In this document: positions 24,805 through 33,726 of the stretch, in pieces
How positions within the stretch are numbered: position 1 is the stretch's first letter
How the letters are laid out: the number at the start of each line of letters is the position of its first letter
Translations under genes and position numbers: made by a program
Source of the DNA: Halalkalicoccus jeotgali B3
GTDB taxonomy: Archaea; Halobacteriota; Halobacteria; Halobacteriales; Halalkalicoccaceae
NCBI RefSeq assembly: GCF_000196895.1
Contig: NC_014297.1
Coordinates: 2,339,770-2,403,769, forward strand
Direction: 5' to 3'
DNA length: 64,000 bases
The notes under the pieces: generated by a model
The model's input: the letters and a program-made list of their open reading frames with translations, nothing else
Database searches by the model: none
Told to the model about the DNA's origin: nothing

Positions 24805-26004
24805 ATGGCGACACGGCTTCCCAACGAGGAGTTCGACGCGCGACTCGAAACCGTCCGCAGGCGGATCGCCCGGAGCGAGCACGACGCGGGCGTCTGGTTC
24901 GACGCGACCAGCATCGAGTACCTCACCGGCTTCGCGCACGTCCAGACCGAACGCCCCGTCGTCCTCGGCCTCACCGACGAGCGCTGTGAACTGGTCGTGC
25001 CCCGACTGGAGGTCGAGCGATGCGAGGACAACCCGCGGATCGACCGGGTCCACAGCTACTTCGACTATCCGGGCGGGCACCCGATGGAGACCGTCGTCGA
25101 AATGCTCCGGGAGATGGGCGTCGAGTCGGTGCTGGCGGACGCCGACGGCGCACCGGGCGTCATGGGCTACGAGGGGCCCGCCCTCTCGGCGTCTCTCGGG
25201 GTCGAAACCCAGTCGTGGGTCCCGCGGATGCGCTGGGAGAAGTCGTCGGCCGAGATCGATCTGATTCGGGAGTCCGCGAAATGGGCGAACCTCGGCCATC
25301 GCTATCTCGCCGAGTGCACCGAACCCGGCGCTCACCCCGCGACGGTGAGCCAGCGCGCCTCGATGGAGGCGTCCAGAGCCATGCTCGATACCCTCGGCGA
25401 GCGGTTCGTCGAGCGGGTGCGGGCAAGCGGGCCGGTACAGGCGGGCTACATTAGCGCCCGCGAGACCGCCCTGCCCCACGGCCATACACCCAACCAACGG
25501 CTGCGCGAGGGCGACGTCCTGATCACGGGTGCGAGCGCGAACGTCGACGGCTATCGCTCGGAACTCGAACGCACCATGTTCGTCGGCCATTATACGGACG
25601 AACAGGCCCACTATTTCGAGGTGATGCTCGAGGCACAAGACATCGCCATCGAGGCGCTCGGGCCGGGTGTCCCGCTCGCGGACGTCGACGAGGCGGTGTG
25701 GAGCTACTTCGAGGAGCAGGGACTCACCGACCTCGCCCGGCACCACGTCGGCCACAACATCGGGCTTGGGGCCCACGAACCGCCCTACATCGACCGGGGG
25801 TGGGCCGCCCACTGCGAGGCGGAGGCGACGGGCTACGGGGAGTCGGACGCCGTGATGCGACCCGGACACGTCTATACGATCGAACCGGGGATCTACACCG
25901 AAACCGAGGGCTATCGTCACTCGGATACGATTGCGATCACCGAGGAGGGCACCGAGTCCCTCACCTACTTCCCGCGGGATCTCGAATCGAACGTGATCCG
26001 CTGA
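24805..26004 (+). CDS. M24 family metallopeptidase (Xaa-Pro dipeptidase type)
   Basis: A 399-residue protein: an N-terminal creatinase-like domain (about 1-150) and a pita-bread catalytic domain. HHVGHNIGLGAHEPP supplies a conserved metal or catalytic His, and PGHVYTIEPGIY plus EEGTESLT supply the C-terminal glutamates. The first expected metal Asp appears replaced: the sequence reads ITGASANVDGYRSELERTMFVG, with only the second Asp (NVDG) in place. It may therefore have altered metal binding or activity. Confidence 0.85.
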   Translation: MATRLPNEEFDARLETVRRRIARSEHDAGVWFDATSIEYLTGFAHVQTERPVVLGLTDERCELVVPRLEVERCEDNPRIDRVHSYFDYPGGHPMETVVEMLREMGVESVLADADGAPGVMGYEGPALSASLGVETQSWVPRMRWEKSSAEIDLIRESAKWANLGHRYLAECTEPGAHPATVSQRASMEASRAMLDTLGERFVERVRASGPVQAGYISARETALPHGHTPNQRLREGDVLITGASANVDGYRSELERTMFVGHYTDEQAHYFEVMLEAQDIAIEALGPGVPLADVDEAVWSYFEEQGLTDLARHHVGHNIGLGAHEPPYIDRGWAAHCEAEATGYGESDAVMRPGHVYTIEPGIYTETEGYRHSDTIAITEEGTESLTYFPRDLESNVIR

Positions 26005-26044
26005 GGCGGACGGTCGCGGGCGACGCCCGCAGCCACGACCGGTC

Positions 26045-26233
26045 TCAGAGCTGTCGTTCGGCCTCGCGCACCCCTTGTGCGATCGATTCGCGCTCGAAGT
26101 AGACCGCCTCGACGGTGAAGACCGCGGCCGCGATGGGGCGACGAGCCAGAAGACCGAGGGGAGCTGTGCGTAGAGGTACCACGTCAGCATGACGAAGAAG
26201 GCGCCCGATCGACGGCCCCGACCAGCGGCCTCA
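26045..26233 (-). pseudogene. Frameshifted small membrane protein gene
   Basis: Three minus-strand segments read in different frames but make one plausible small protein: a start like VRPLVGAVD, then GAFFVMLTWYLYAQLPSVFWLVAP, then IAAAVFTVEAVYFERESIAQ ending QL-TGA at 26045. At least one base is missing near 26134 and another change lies near 26200. The gene is decayed, or the read has indels. This fills most of the gap between the peptidase and HAD genes. Confidence 0.5.
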
Positions 26234-26304
26234 CGTTTGTGCTTGCATCAGCACCCCCTGAACCGACCGAGCGATTCAAGTTCGCTTTCGCCAATCACAC
26301 GGTA

Positions 26305-26922
26305 GTGGCAGTCTCGTTCGACCTCTTCGGCACGCTCGTTCGTGCCCCCAAACCCGCCGACCCGGCGCGGGCGATCGCCGCCGAACTCGAATCGCGGGGC
26401 GTCGAGGTTCCCGACGACTGGGAGGTGGCCTATCGCACCCCGTGGATCGACGCGCCCGAGGGCGCGGAGGTACCCTTACCGGCCCACGTCGCGCGGGCAC
26501 TTTCGGCCCGCGGGGTCTCGGTCCCCGAAAACGCGGCCCGACGCGCCGTGATCGCGGCGTTTGACCCCGACGTCGAGCGTCGCGAGGGGGCCGTGGAGGC
26601 CATCGCGGCGGCTCGCGAGTACGGTCCCGTCGGCCTGCTCTCGAACTGCAGCGTGCCCGAACTCGTCTCTCGGACCCTGATCCGCGCCGGCCTGCGCGGG
26701 GAGTTCGACGCGGTCGTCACGAGCGTGGGCTGTGGCTGGCGCAAACCCGATCCGAAGGCGTTCAAGGCCGTCGCCGCCGAACTCGACGTGCCCGTCGCGG
26801 ACCTCGTCCACGTCGGGGATTCGCCGGATGCCGACGGCGGAATCGAGGCCTGCGGGGGCCGGGCGATACTGCTCGATCGAGTTGCGCTCCCGGCGGTTCC
26901 CGAGCGCCTCGCAGAGCGATGA
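26305..26922 (+). CDS. HAD-superfamily hydrolase at the head of the cobamide block
   Basis: A 205-residue HAD phosphatase. Motif I is SFDLFGTLVR with the nucleophile Asp and acid/base position Phe-Gly-Thr-type spacing, motif II LLSNCS, motif III Lys in CGWRKPDPKAFK, and motif IV VHVGDSPDADGG. I chose GTG 26305 because the family begins one strand before DLFGTL; the frame is open to 26239. Its TGA overlaps the cbiB ATG, so it is tightly coupled with cobamide genes and could be the missing phosphatase that removes the 5'-phosphate in nucleotide-loop assembly (inference). Confidence 0.8.
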   Translation: MAVSFDLFGTLVRAPKPADPARAIAAELESRGVEVPDDWEVAYRTPWIDAPEGAEVPLPAHVARALSARGVSVPENAARRAVIAAFDPDVERREGAVEAIAAAREYGPVGLLSNCSVPELVSRTLIRAGLRGEFDAVVTSVGCGWRKPDPKAFKAVAAELDVPVADLVHVGDSPDADGGIEACGGRAILLDRVALPAVPERLAER

Positions 26923-27818
26923 GCGACGCGCTCGTGGCGCTCGCGCTCGCGGTCGGCCTCGAACTCGCGATGGGAGAGCCACCTACGACGGCCCACCCCG
27001 TCGCGTGGTTCGGCCGACTCGTCGGGCGGGCGGATCGGGCGTGGTCCCGTCCCCGCACGGCGGGACTCGCCGTCGCCATCGCGTTGCCCGTGCTGGCGGC
27101 GGGGGTGGTCGTCGGGGCAGTCGCGCTCGCGGGCGGCGTCCATCACCTCGTGGGGGCCCTCGCCGCCGGAACCCTCCTGTTCGTCTCGACGAGCCTGCGG
27201 ATGTTGCTGGACGTGGCGCGGACGGTGATCGCCGAAAGCGAACACGATCCCGTACGAGCGCGCGAGTCGGTTCGCGCGCTCGCCGGACGGGACGCGACGG
27301 ACCTCTCAGCCGGCGAGATACGGAGCGCCGCCGTCGAGAGCGCCGCGGAGAACCTCGCGGACGGGCTAGTGGCACCCCTCGGCGCGTTCGCGGTTCTCGC
27401 CCCGGTCTCGCTGTCGCTCGCGGCGGGTGCGGCGACGTGGGTCAAGGCGGTCAACACGCTCGATTCCATGCTCGGCTATCCCGAGAAGCCCCACGGCACT
27501 GCGAGCGCTCGCCTCGACGACGCCGTGATGTGGCTGCCTGCCCGCGCGAGCGCCCTCCTGCTCGCACTGGTCAGCGGGCGCCCGTACGCGCTCGTCCGGG
27601 CCGCCGAGTGGGCGCGCGCGCCGCCCTCGCCCAACTCGGGGTGGCCGATGGCGACCCTGTCGAGCGTCCTCGACGTCCGCCTCGAAAAGCCGGGCGTCTA
27701 CGTCCTGAACTCCTCGCGGGGGCTGCCGACGGTTGCCGAGGCGCGCCGCGGGGTCCGGACCGTCGCGCTCGCGGGCGCGCTTGCGTACCTGCTCGCAGGG
27801 GTGTTCGCGTGGTCCTAA
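26919..27818 (+). CDS. cbiB: Adenosylcobinamide-phosphate synthase CbiB
   Basis: A 299-residue integral membrane protein. It has GEPPTTAHPVAWFGRLVG near the N-terminus, ESAAENLADGLVAPL, and KAVNTLDSMLGYPEKPHGTASARLDD, all hallmarks of CbiB/CobD. It joins aminopropanol phosphate to adenosylcobyric acid. It overlaps the HAD gene by four bases and cobS by ten. Confidence 0.95.
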   Translation: MSDALVALALAVGLELAMGEPPTTAHPVAWFGRLVGRADRAWSRPRTAGLAVAIALPVLAAGVVVGAVALAGGVHHLVGALAAGTLLFVSTSLRMLLDVARTVIAESEHDPVRARESVRALAGRDATDLSAGEIRSAAVESAAENLADGLVAPLGAFAVLAPVSLSLAAGAATWVKAVNTLDSMLGYPEKPHGTASARLDDAVMWLPARASALLLALVSGRPYALVRAAEWARAPPSPNSGWPMATLSSVLDVRLEKPGVYVLNSSRGLPTVAEARRGVRTVALAGALAYLLAGVFAWS

Positions 27819-28543
27819 ACGCGCTCCGGGGGGCGCTCGGGTTTCTGACCCGCCTGCCGGTCGGCCGGGACGAACGCGCGTGGGAGGCGTTTCGCCGGAC
27901 GCCGACCGCGTTCCCGCTCGCGGGCTATCCCGTGGGGGCACTGCTCGCCGTCCCCCTGCTCGTTCCAGGCCCGTCCCCGACCGTCGCGTTCGCGTTCCTT
28001 CTGGGGGTCTACCTCCTCACCGGGATCAACCACGCCGACGGCGTCGCGGATCTGGGCGACGCGGCGGTCGTCCACGGGGGGCCGGAGAAACGACGGGACG
28101 CCATGCACGACACCACCACCGGCGTCGGCGCGATCCTCGCGCTGGGAACCGTCCTCGTGGGCCTGGCGCTCGCAGGACTGGCGCTGGCGGCGCTCCCGCT
28201 CGCGGTCGCCGCCGGGATCGTCCTTGCGGCCGAGGTCGGCGCGAAGTTCGGGATTGCGCTGCTTTGCTGTCTCGGCGACCCGGCCCACGAGGGGCTGGGC
28301 TCGCAGTTCGCCGACCACGCGCCGCGGGCGCTTCTCGGTCCGCTGGCCGCGACCCTTCCAGTAGCGGTCCTCTCGCTACCGGCGTTCGCGAGCGTCTGTG
28401 GGGCGGGACTCGCGGCCGTCGTCGTCGGCCGGTGGGCCAACCGCCGACTGGGCGGGGTCAGCGGCGACGTACTGGGCGCGGCGAACGAGATCGGACGGGT
28501 CCTCGCGCTGCACGCGGGGGTGATCGCGTGGACGCTCTGGTGA
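27809..28543 (+). CDS. cobS: Adenosylcobinamide-GDP ribazoletransferase CobS
   Basis: A 244-residue multi-helix membrane protein from GTG 27809. The family motifs are GFLTRLPVG, NHADGVADLGDA (acidic active site), KRRDAMHDTTTGVGAI and GDVLGAANEIGR. It joins the lower-ligand nucleotide to adenosylcobinamide-GDP. It overlaps cbiB upstream and cobY downstream. Confidence 0.94.
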   Translation: MVLNALRGALGFLTRLPVGRDERAWEAFRRTPTAFPLAGYPVGALLAVPLLVPGPSPTVAFAFLLGVYLLTGINHADGVADLGDAAVVHGGPEKRRDAMHDTTTGVGAILALGTVLVGLALAGLALAALPLAVAAGIVLAAEVGAKFGIALLCCLGDPAHEGLGSQFADHAPRALLGPLAATLPVAVLSLPAFASVCGAGLAAVVVGRWANRRLGGVSGDVLGAANEIGRVLALHAGVIAWTLW

Positions 28544-29088
28544 TGTGTGGCGGGCGGGGGACCCGACTCGAGATGGGCGAAAAGCCGCTGGTCGAGGTCG
28601 GCAGAAAGGCGATGGTCGACCGGGTGATCGGGGCCGTCTCGCCGGTCGTCGGGACCGTCCACGCCGCGCCCTCCCCCCACACCCCCGAGACGCGGGCGCA
28701 CCTCGCGGGCCGGGTCCCGCTCGTCGGGACGCCCGGCGAGGGCTACGTCGAGGACCTCACGGCGGCGCTCGCGGTGATCGGACGCCCGGTCCTGACGGTC
28801 ACGGCGGACCTGCCGCTTCTCCGGCCGGCGGACGTACGGGCCGCACTCGACGCCTATGGATCGGGCTCGCTGACGGTGGGCGTACCCGCCGAGCGAAAGC
28901 GCGAACTGGGCGTCAGCGTCGATACGAGCTTCGAACACGAGGGTCGCGAGATCGCGCCGACCGGGCTGAACGTGGTCGGGGACCACGGGGAGGCGGTCCG
29001 GGTGCTCGACCGGATCGGCCTCGCGGTCAACGTCAACACATGCTCTGATTTGGAAGTCGCTTCGGCTGTCATTTCCGAACGCTTCTAA
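28528..29088 (+). CDS. cobY: GTP:adenosylcobinamide-phosphate guanylyltransferase CobY
   Basis: A 186-residue nucleotidyltransferase. VMCGGRGTRLEMGEKPLVEVG is the nucleotide-binding loop, and TVTADLPLLRPADV holds the metal Asp. It is the archaeal substitute for CobU. I took GTG 28528 (inside cobS); ATG 28543 is an alternative that would drop five residues. Confidence 0.92.
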   Translation: MDALVMCGGRGTRLEMGEKPLVEVGRKAMVDRVIGAVSPVVGTVHAAPSPHTPETRAHLAGRVPLVGTPGEGYVEDLTAALAVIGRPVLTVTADLPLLRPADVRAALDAYGSGSLTVGVPAERKRELGVSVDTSFEHEGREIAPTGLNVVGDHGEAVRVLDRIGLAVNVNTCSDLEVASAVISERF

Positions 29089-29111
29089 GCCCGCGCGGTA
29101 ATGAAGAACGC

Positions 29112-30122
29112 ATGAAGCCGGACGCTATCGAGGGGGCGCGGCGCGTACCACACGGGGGTTGTACCGATCCGGGGATCACCGACTTCAGCGCGAACATCAA
29201 CCCACGGATCCCATCCGGAATCGCGGGCGTCTACGAAGGGGCGTTGATGCAGTCGAAACGCTACCCGGCCGACGACTACCCCGAATATCGGACTGTCGCC
29301 GGCGAGTACGTCGGCTGTCCGCCCGAGGACATCGTCCCCACACCGGGCGGGCTCGCGGGGATCAGACTGGCGCTCGCGACGAGCGTCTCCTGTGATGACT
29401 CCGTGCTCGTCCCGGCCCCGAGTTTCGGCGAGTACGCCCGCGAGGTCGAACTTCAGGGAGGTGTCGTCGAGCGTGTCCCCCACGACGAGATCCTCCGGAC
29501 CGACCCGAGCGACCACGCGATGGCGATCGTCTGTAACCCGAACAACCCGACCGGGACGGTCTACGAGTCCGGCGATCTGCTGGATTTCCTCGCGCGCTGT
29601 CGGCACGCCGACACCACCTTGCTCGTCGACGAGGCGTTTCTCGGGTTCACCGACCGGCCCTCGATGGCGGGCCAGCGCGGCGCGATCGTCGCCCGGTCGC
29701 TCACCAAACTCTTCGGGCTCCCGGGCCTCCGGGCGGGGTTTCTGGTCGCCTCCGGCGCTCCGGGTGAGCGCCTCAAGAACGCCCGGCGGACCTGGAACCT
29801 CTCGACGCCGGCGGTGGCGGTCGGTGCCCACTGCATGGCCCAGCGGGAGTTCGTCACCGAAACCCGAGAGCGCGTCCGAACCGAGCGCGAACGGCTGGTC
29901 GCGGCCCTCGACGGCGAGTACGACGTCAGCCCCTCGGAGGCACCGTTCCTCCTGCTCGAAACGGGCGAGCGCGCGGTCGACCGGGTGATCGAGCGCGTCG
30001 CACTCGAGGACATGACCGTCCGGGACGCCCGCACGTTTCGGGGCCTCGATTCGCACGTCAGGGTCGCGATCAGGACCCCTGAGGAGAACGACCGGCTGCT
30101 CGACGCGCTGCTGGATGTTTGA
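29112..30122 (+). CDS. cobD: L-threonine-O-3-phosphate decarboxylase CobD
   Basis: A 336-residue PLP enzyme of aminotransferase fold I. It has DFSANINPRIP, IVCNPNNPTGTVY, LLVDEAFLGF and the Schiff-base Lys in SLTKLFGLPGLRAGF. Placement between cobY and cbiZ identifies it as the decarboxylase that makes aminopropanol phosphate rather than histidinol-phosphate aminotransferase. Confidence 0.92.
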   Translation: MKPDAIEGARRVPHGGCTDPGITDFSANINPRIPSGIAGVYEGALMQSKRYPADDYPEYRTVAGEYVGCPPEDIVPTPGGLAGIRLALATSVSCDDSVLVPAPSFGEYAREVELQGGVVERVPHDEILRTDPSDHAMAIVCNPNNPTGTVYESGDLLDFLARCRHADTTLLVDEAFLGFTDRPSMAGQRGAIVARSLTKLFGLPGLRAGFLVASGAPGERLKNARRTWNLSTPAVAVGAHCMAQREFVTETRERVRTERERLVAALDGEYDVSPSEAPFLLLETGERAVDRVIERVALEDMTVRDARTFRGLDSHVRVAIRTPEENDRLLDALLDV

Positions 30123-30834
30123 GACGCGGGTCCGCGAGGGCGTCCTGCAGGTCGAACGCGAGGGGACCCGATGGCTCAGCACCGGCTGGGACGGGGGCCC
30201 CTCGGAAGGCGCGGTGGCGTACAACGTCTCGGTGCCCGAGGGGTGGGACGAGACCGACCTCGCGGCGTACGTCGATGCGCGGTGCGAGCGGGCAGGCTTC
30301 GAGCGGCCGGGACCGGCGCTTCTGACCGGCGTCGACCTCGAACACGCCCGGAGAGCGCGCTATGGCTCCGTGGAAGCGATCGCCACGGCGGGCGTCTCGA
30401 ACCCAGCCGGGCTGCCGATGGAGCCCTCCGGCGAGCCGAGCGTGCCCGCCGGGGAGGGCGTCGGCACCGTCAACCTGATCGTCGGAACGACCCGTGCCCT
30501 GGCGCCGGGGGCGCTCGCGAACCTCGTTGCCATCACAGCGGAGGCCAAGGCCGCGACCCTCTTAGAGCGGGCGGGCGCCCCGGGGACGACCACCGACGCG
30601 GTGATCGCGGCCTGTGACCCCGCCGGTGAGCGCGTCGCGTTCACCGGGAGCGCCACGCCGGTAGGAGCCGCAACCCGCGCCTGCGTGCGGGAAGCAGTGG
30701 CCGCAAGCCTCGACTCGCGCTACGCCGACCGGGCACTCCCCACCGTCGCGGAGGCCGAGTACGGTGTCGAGACCACGGAACGCGCCGCGGTCAGTACGAT
30801 AGGGGACCGAACCGGCGAAGTGGGTTCACGATAA
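30115..30834 (+). CDS. cbiZ: Adenosylcobinamide amidohydrolase CbiZ
   Basis: A 239-residue protein with TAGVSNPAGLP, GTVNLIVGTTRALAPGALANLVAITAEAKAATLL and DAVIAACDP, typical of CbiZ. It hydrolyses adenosylcobinamide to adenosylcobyric acid, the archaeal salvage route for imported cobinamides. Its ATG overlaps the last eight bases of cobD. Confidence 0.93.
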   Translation: MFETRVREGVLQVEREGTRWLSTGWDGGPSEGAVAYNVSVPEGWDETDLAAYVDARCERAGFERPGPALLTGVDLEHARRARYGSVEAIATAGVSNPAGLPMEPSGEPSVPAGEGVGTVNLIVGTTRALAPGALANLVAITAEAKAATLLERAGAPGTTTDAVIAACDPAGERVAFTGSATPVGAATRACVREAVAASLDSRYADRALPTVAEAEYGVETTERAAVSTIGDRTGEVGSR

Positions 30835-30844
30835 GGGGGTGGGT

Positions 30845-31516
30845 ATGAGCAACACGGCCGAGAACACGCCCGGCAAGGGCAAGACACCCGAAGCCCGCGA
30901 GATCGAACCGAGCGCACCCGAGGCGTTCGGACGCGTCCAACTCTGGTGGGGCGACGGCAAGGGCAAGACCACGGCGGCGATGGGGATGGGCTTTCGCGCC
31001 GCGGGCCACGGCTTCCGTGTGCATATGCTCCAGTTCATGAAAGGTGGCGCATCGAGCGTCGAGGACGTCCGCGGGGAGTACAACGCGATCCGGGCGATGC
31101 CGGGGTTCACCTACGAGAACGCGGGCCACTACGGCTGGCACGGAATGGCCGACGGCAGCGAGGACGCCGATCACGAGGGCGAGGCCGCGGCGGGCTTCGA
31201 GCGCGCCCACGAACTGGTCGAGGCCGCGCACGGGGCGGACCTCTCGGCGCCACTCGATCTCGATGGCGAGCCCGAGGCGGGGATGCACATGCTGCTCCTC
31301 GACGAGGTCGTCTACGCCGCAAACCGGGGGCTGGTCGATCCCGACGACCTCGTCGAACTGATCGGGAACAAACCCGCGTCGCTCGAACTGGTTCTGACCG
31401 GCGGGCACGAGAAGCCCGAGTACCTCTATGAACGCGCCGACCTGATCACCCGCGTCGGAAAGGAGAAACACCAGTTCGAGGCGGGCGGGCGCGCCCGCAA
31501 GGGCACCGAGTACTGA
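30845..31516 (+). CDS. cobA: Cob(I)yrinic acid a,c-diamide adenosyltransferase (CobA/CobO)
   Basis: A 223-residue ATP:corrinoid adenosyltransferase. The P-loop is WWGDGKGKTTAAMGMGFRA, followed by HMLQFMKGG and LLLDEVVYAANRGLV. It attaches the upper adenosyl ligand. The gap to cbiZ is ten bases and cbiP starts at the next base after its stop, so the block is one operon. Confidence 0.94.
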   Translation: MSNTAENTPGKGKTPEAREIEPSAPEAFGRVQLWWGDGKGKTTAAMGMGFRAAGHGFRVHMLQFMKGGASSVEDVRGEYNAIRAMPGFTYENAGHYGWHGMADGSEDADHEGEAAAGFERAHELVEAAHGADLSAPLDLDGEPEAGMHMLLLDEVVYAANRGLVDPDDLVELIGNKPASLELVLTGGHEKPEYLYERADLITRVGKEKHQFEAGGRARKGTEY

Positions 31517-33010
31517 ATGGCCCGCACTCTCCTGATTGCGGGCACCGCAAGCCACGTCGGCAAGAGCACGGTCGCGGCGGGGTTGTGTCGGCATCTCGCC
31601 GACCGGGGGGTGGCCGTCGCGCCGTTCAAGGCCCAGAACATGTCGAACAACGCGCGGGCGGTGCCACGGGCGACCGAGCCCACGGAAGCCGGCGAGATCG
31701 GCGTCTCCCAGTACGTCCAGGCGCGGGCCGCCCGCACGGAGGCGACCACCGACATGAACCCCGTGCTCCTCAAGCCGCGTGGCGACGGCGAAAGTCAACT
31801 GATTATCGACGGCGAAGCAGTCGAGAACGTCGGTGCGGGCGAGTACTACGAGGCGGGTTGGGAGCGCGCCCGCGAGGCCGCCCGCAAAGCCTACTCACGC
31901 CTCGCCGCCGAGTACGACGTGATAATCGCCGAGGGCGCAGGCTCCATCGCGGAGATCAACCTCGCGGATCGGGATCTGGCGAACGTCGAGACGGCTCGTT
32001 TCGCGGACGCCGACGTGTTCTTGCTGGTCGATATCGAGCGTGGCGGGGCGTTCGCGAGCCTCTATGGCACCCTCGAACTGATGCCCGAAGACCTGCGCGA
32101 CCGGGTGGTCGGGGCCGCGATCACGAAGTTCCGGGGCGATCCCTCGCTGCTCGAGTCGGGAATCGTGGAGATCGAAGAGCGCACGGGCGTCCCGATACTG
32201 GGCGTACTGCCGTACGACGACCCCGGCCTTCCCCAAGAGGACAGCGTCTCGCTACCCGCAGCGGGCGAGACGGCCCTTTATGGAGACTCCTCGGAAGTGC
32301 GCATCGCAGTGCCCCGACTCTCGCGGATCTCCAATTTCACCGACCTCGAACCGCTGGCTCGCGAACCCGGCGTGGGCGTCGCCTACGGGCCGCCCGAGAC
32401 GGTTCTAGAGGGTGCGGACGCGGTCGTGCTCCCCGGAACGAAAAACACCGTCGACGACCTGCTCGAACTCCGCACGTCGGGCTTCGGCGAACGCCTCCGG
32501 ACCTTTTCGGGCCCGATCGTCGGGCTCTGTGGGGGCTATCAGATGCTCGGCGAGCGGATCACGAACGCCGCGGTCGAGGGGACCGGCGACGAGGCGACCG
32601 TCGAGGGGTTCGGCCTACTGCCCGTCGAGACGCACTTTTCGCGGGAAAAACGCGTCGAACGCGTCGAGCGCGAGATTCGAGGCGTCGGCCCGCTCGCTGG
32701 TGCATTGGGGCGGGTGACCGGCTACGAGATACACATGGGCGAGACGGCCCTCACGGGGCCCGCAGACCGCCCCTTCAGGGACGAGGGAGCCGCGACCGAG
32801 CAGGTGTTCGGGACCTATCTCCACGGTCTGTTCGAAAACCGGGTCGCACGCGAAGCGTTCCTCGATCGGGTCTTCGAGTACGCCGGTCGTATGCGCCCCG
32901 AGTCGCACGCGGAACCGTCGCCATACGAACGCGCTGGGGCCCTCGTGGCCGACCATCTCGCGCTCGACGCGCTCGGAGTGAGCCATGAGAACATGTCGGA
33001 ACGGGTATGA
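31517..33010 (+). CDS. cbiP: Cobyric acid synthase CbiP/CobQ
   Basis: A 497-residue glutamine-dependent amidotransferase. The synthetase P-loop [17 protein letters not shown] is at the N-terminus, with [11 protein letters not shown] and [14 protein letters not shown]; the class I glutaminase has its nucleophile Cys in [11 protein letters not shown] and a late GTYLHGLF His. It amidates cobyrinic acid diamide. It ends the operon; tRNA-Ser follows 84 bases later. Confidence 0.95.
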   Translation: MARTLLIAGTASHVGKSTVAAGLCRHLADRGVAVAPFKAQNMSNNARAVPRATEPTEAGEIGVSQYVQARAARTEATTDMNPVLLKPRGDGESQLIIDGEAVENVGAGEYYEAGWERAREAARKAYSRLAAEYDVIIAEGAGSIAEINLADRDLANVETARFADADVFLLVDIERGGAFASLYGTLELMPEDLRDRVVGAAITKFRGDPSLLESGIVEIEERTGVPILGVLPYDDPGLPQEDSVSLPAAGETALYGDSSEVRIAVPRLSRISNFTDLEPLAREPGVGVAYGPPETVLEGADAVVLPGTKNTVDDLLELRTSGFGERLRTFSGPIVGLCGGYQMLGERITNAAVEGTGDEATVEGFGLLPVETHFSREKRVERVEREIRGVGPLAGALGRVTGYEIHMGETALTGPADRPFRDEGAATEQVFGTYLHGLFENRVAREAFLDRVFEYAGRMRPESHAEPSPYERAGALVADHLALDALGVSHENMSERV

Positions 33011-33093
33011 AGCGAACCACCAGACTGTATGTCAACAGGTGTCACAAATGAAAGCGAAACAACTAAAATACAGCCCCGTGTAGGTGGAGACGA

Positions 33094-33178
33094 GCCGAGG
33101 TAGCCTAGCCCGGCCAAGGCGGCAGATTCGAAATCTGCTGTCCTCACGGACTCGAGAGTTCAAATCTCTCCCTCGGCG
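33094..33178 (+). tRNA. tRNA-Ser (CGA)
   Basis: An 85-base class II tRNA: acceptor GCCGAGG pairs with CCTCGGC, anticodon stem GCAGA/TCTGC encloses TTCGAAA with anticodon CGA (33129-33131), a long variable arm covers about 33139-33154 and the T arm has TTCAAAT. The discriminator G and long variable arm fit serine. No intron and no encoded CCA. Confidence 0.95.
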
Positions 33179-33341
33179 CTTCTCAATGTCGCTGTTTTCC
33201 GAGCGACGCGTGTCGTCGAACTCCGGCCCCGACGGACGGCGGGAATATTATATATGTTATCTGTTATCCCGTCTTGGAGCTCAAAAAAGCCATAGAGGGA
33301 CCCATCGAAACCAGTGTCACGTGATTAGAAGCGAGAATATA

Positions 33342-33348
33342 TTTATAC
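33342..33348 (+). promoter_or_regulatory. TATA box of the HalOD1 gene
   Basis: TTTATAC inside an AT-rich block (33336-33350) predicts a start near 33372, about 30 bases before the ATG. A second AT-rich block lies at 33244-33258. Otherwise 33179-33402 shows no gene. Confidence 0.5.
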
Positions 33349-33402
33349 GATGAGGATAATGGTTGAATGTATTATGCGCAGGTCGGCGAGGTCCGATAGG
33401 GT

Positions 33403-33726
33403 ATGACGGACGACGATCGGGGTGATCGCGGGACGGCGACCGTAGAGGGGCGTCGGGTCTATCGGACGACCCACGACTTCGAGGGGCGTCGTGCCCTGAG
33501 CACGACCGTTATCGAGGCCATCGAGGAAACCGTTGACATCGACGGCCCCTCCTCGCGGGTGCTTGCCGACGTCATCGATCCCGATTGTCTCGACGGGTTG
33601 TTCAGACCCGTTCGCCACCGGACCGACCGCGACAACGGGGCAGTAGAGTTCCCGCTCGAAGAACACCGGATCACCGTCTACGCGAACGGGGAGATCGAAC
33701 TCCGGCGGATCGACGGGGAGGACTAG
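33403..33726 (+). CDS. HalOD1 output-domain protein
   Basis: A 107-residue protein consisting of the halobacterial output domain 1: LSTTVIEAIEETVDID, LADVIDPDCLDGLF and the closing ITVYANGEIELRR. These domains usually end signalling proteins; here it stands alone. Its TAG and the stop of the next gene share the palindrome CTAG at 33723-33726. Confidence 0.85.
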   Translation: MTDDDRGDRGTATVEGRRVYRTTHDFEGRRALSTTVIEAIEETVDIDGPSSRVLADVIDPDCLDGLFRPVRHRTDRDNGAVEFPLEEHRITVYANGEIELRRIDGED

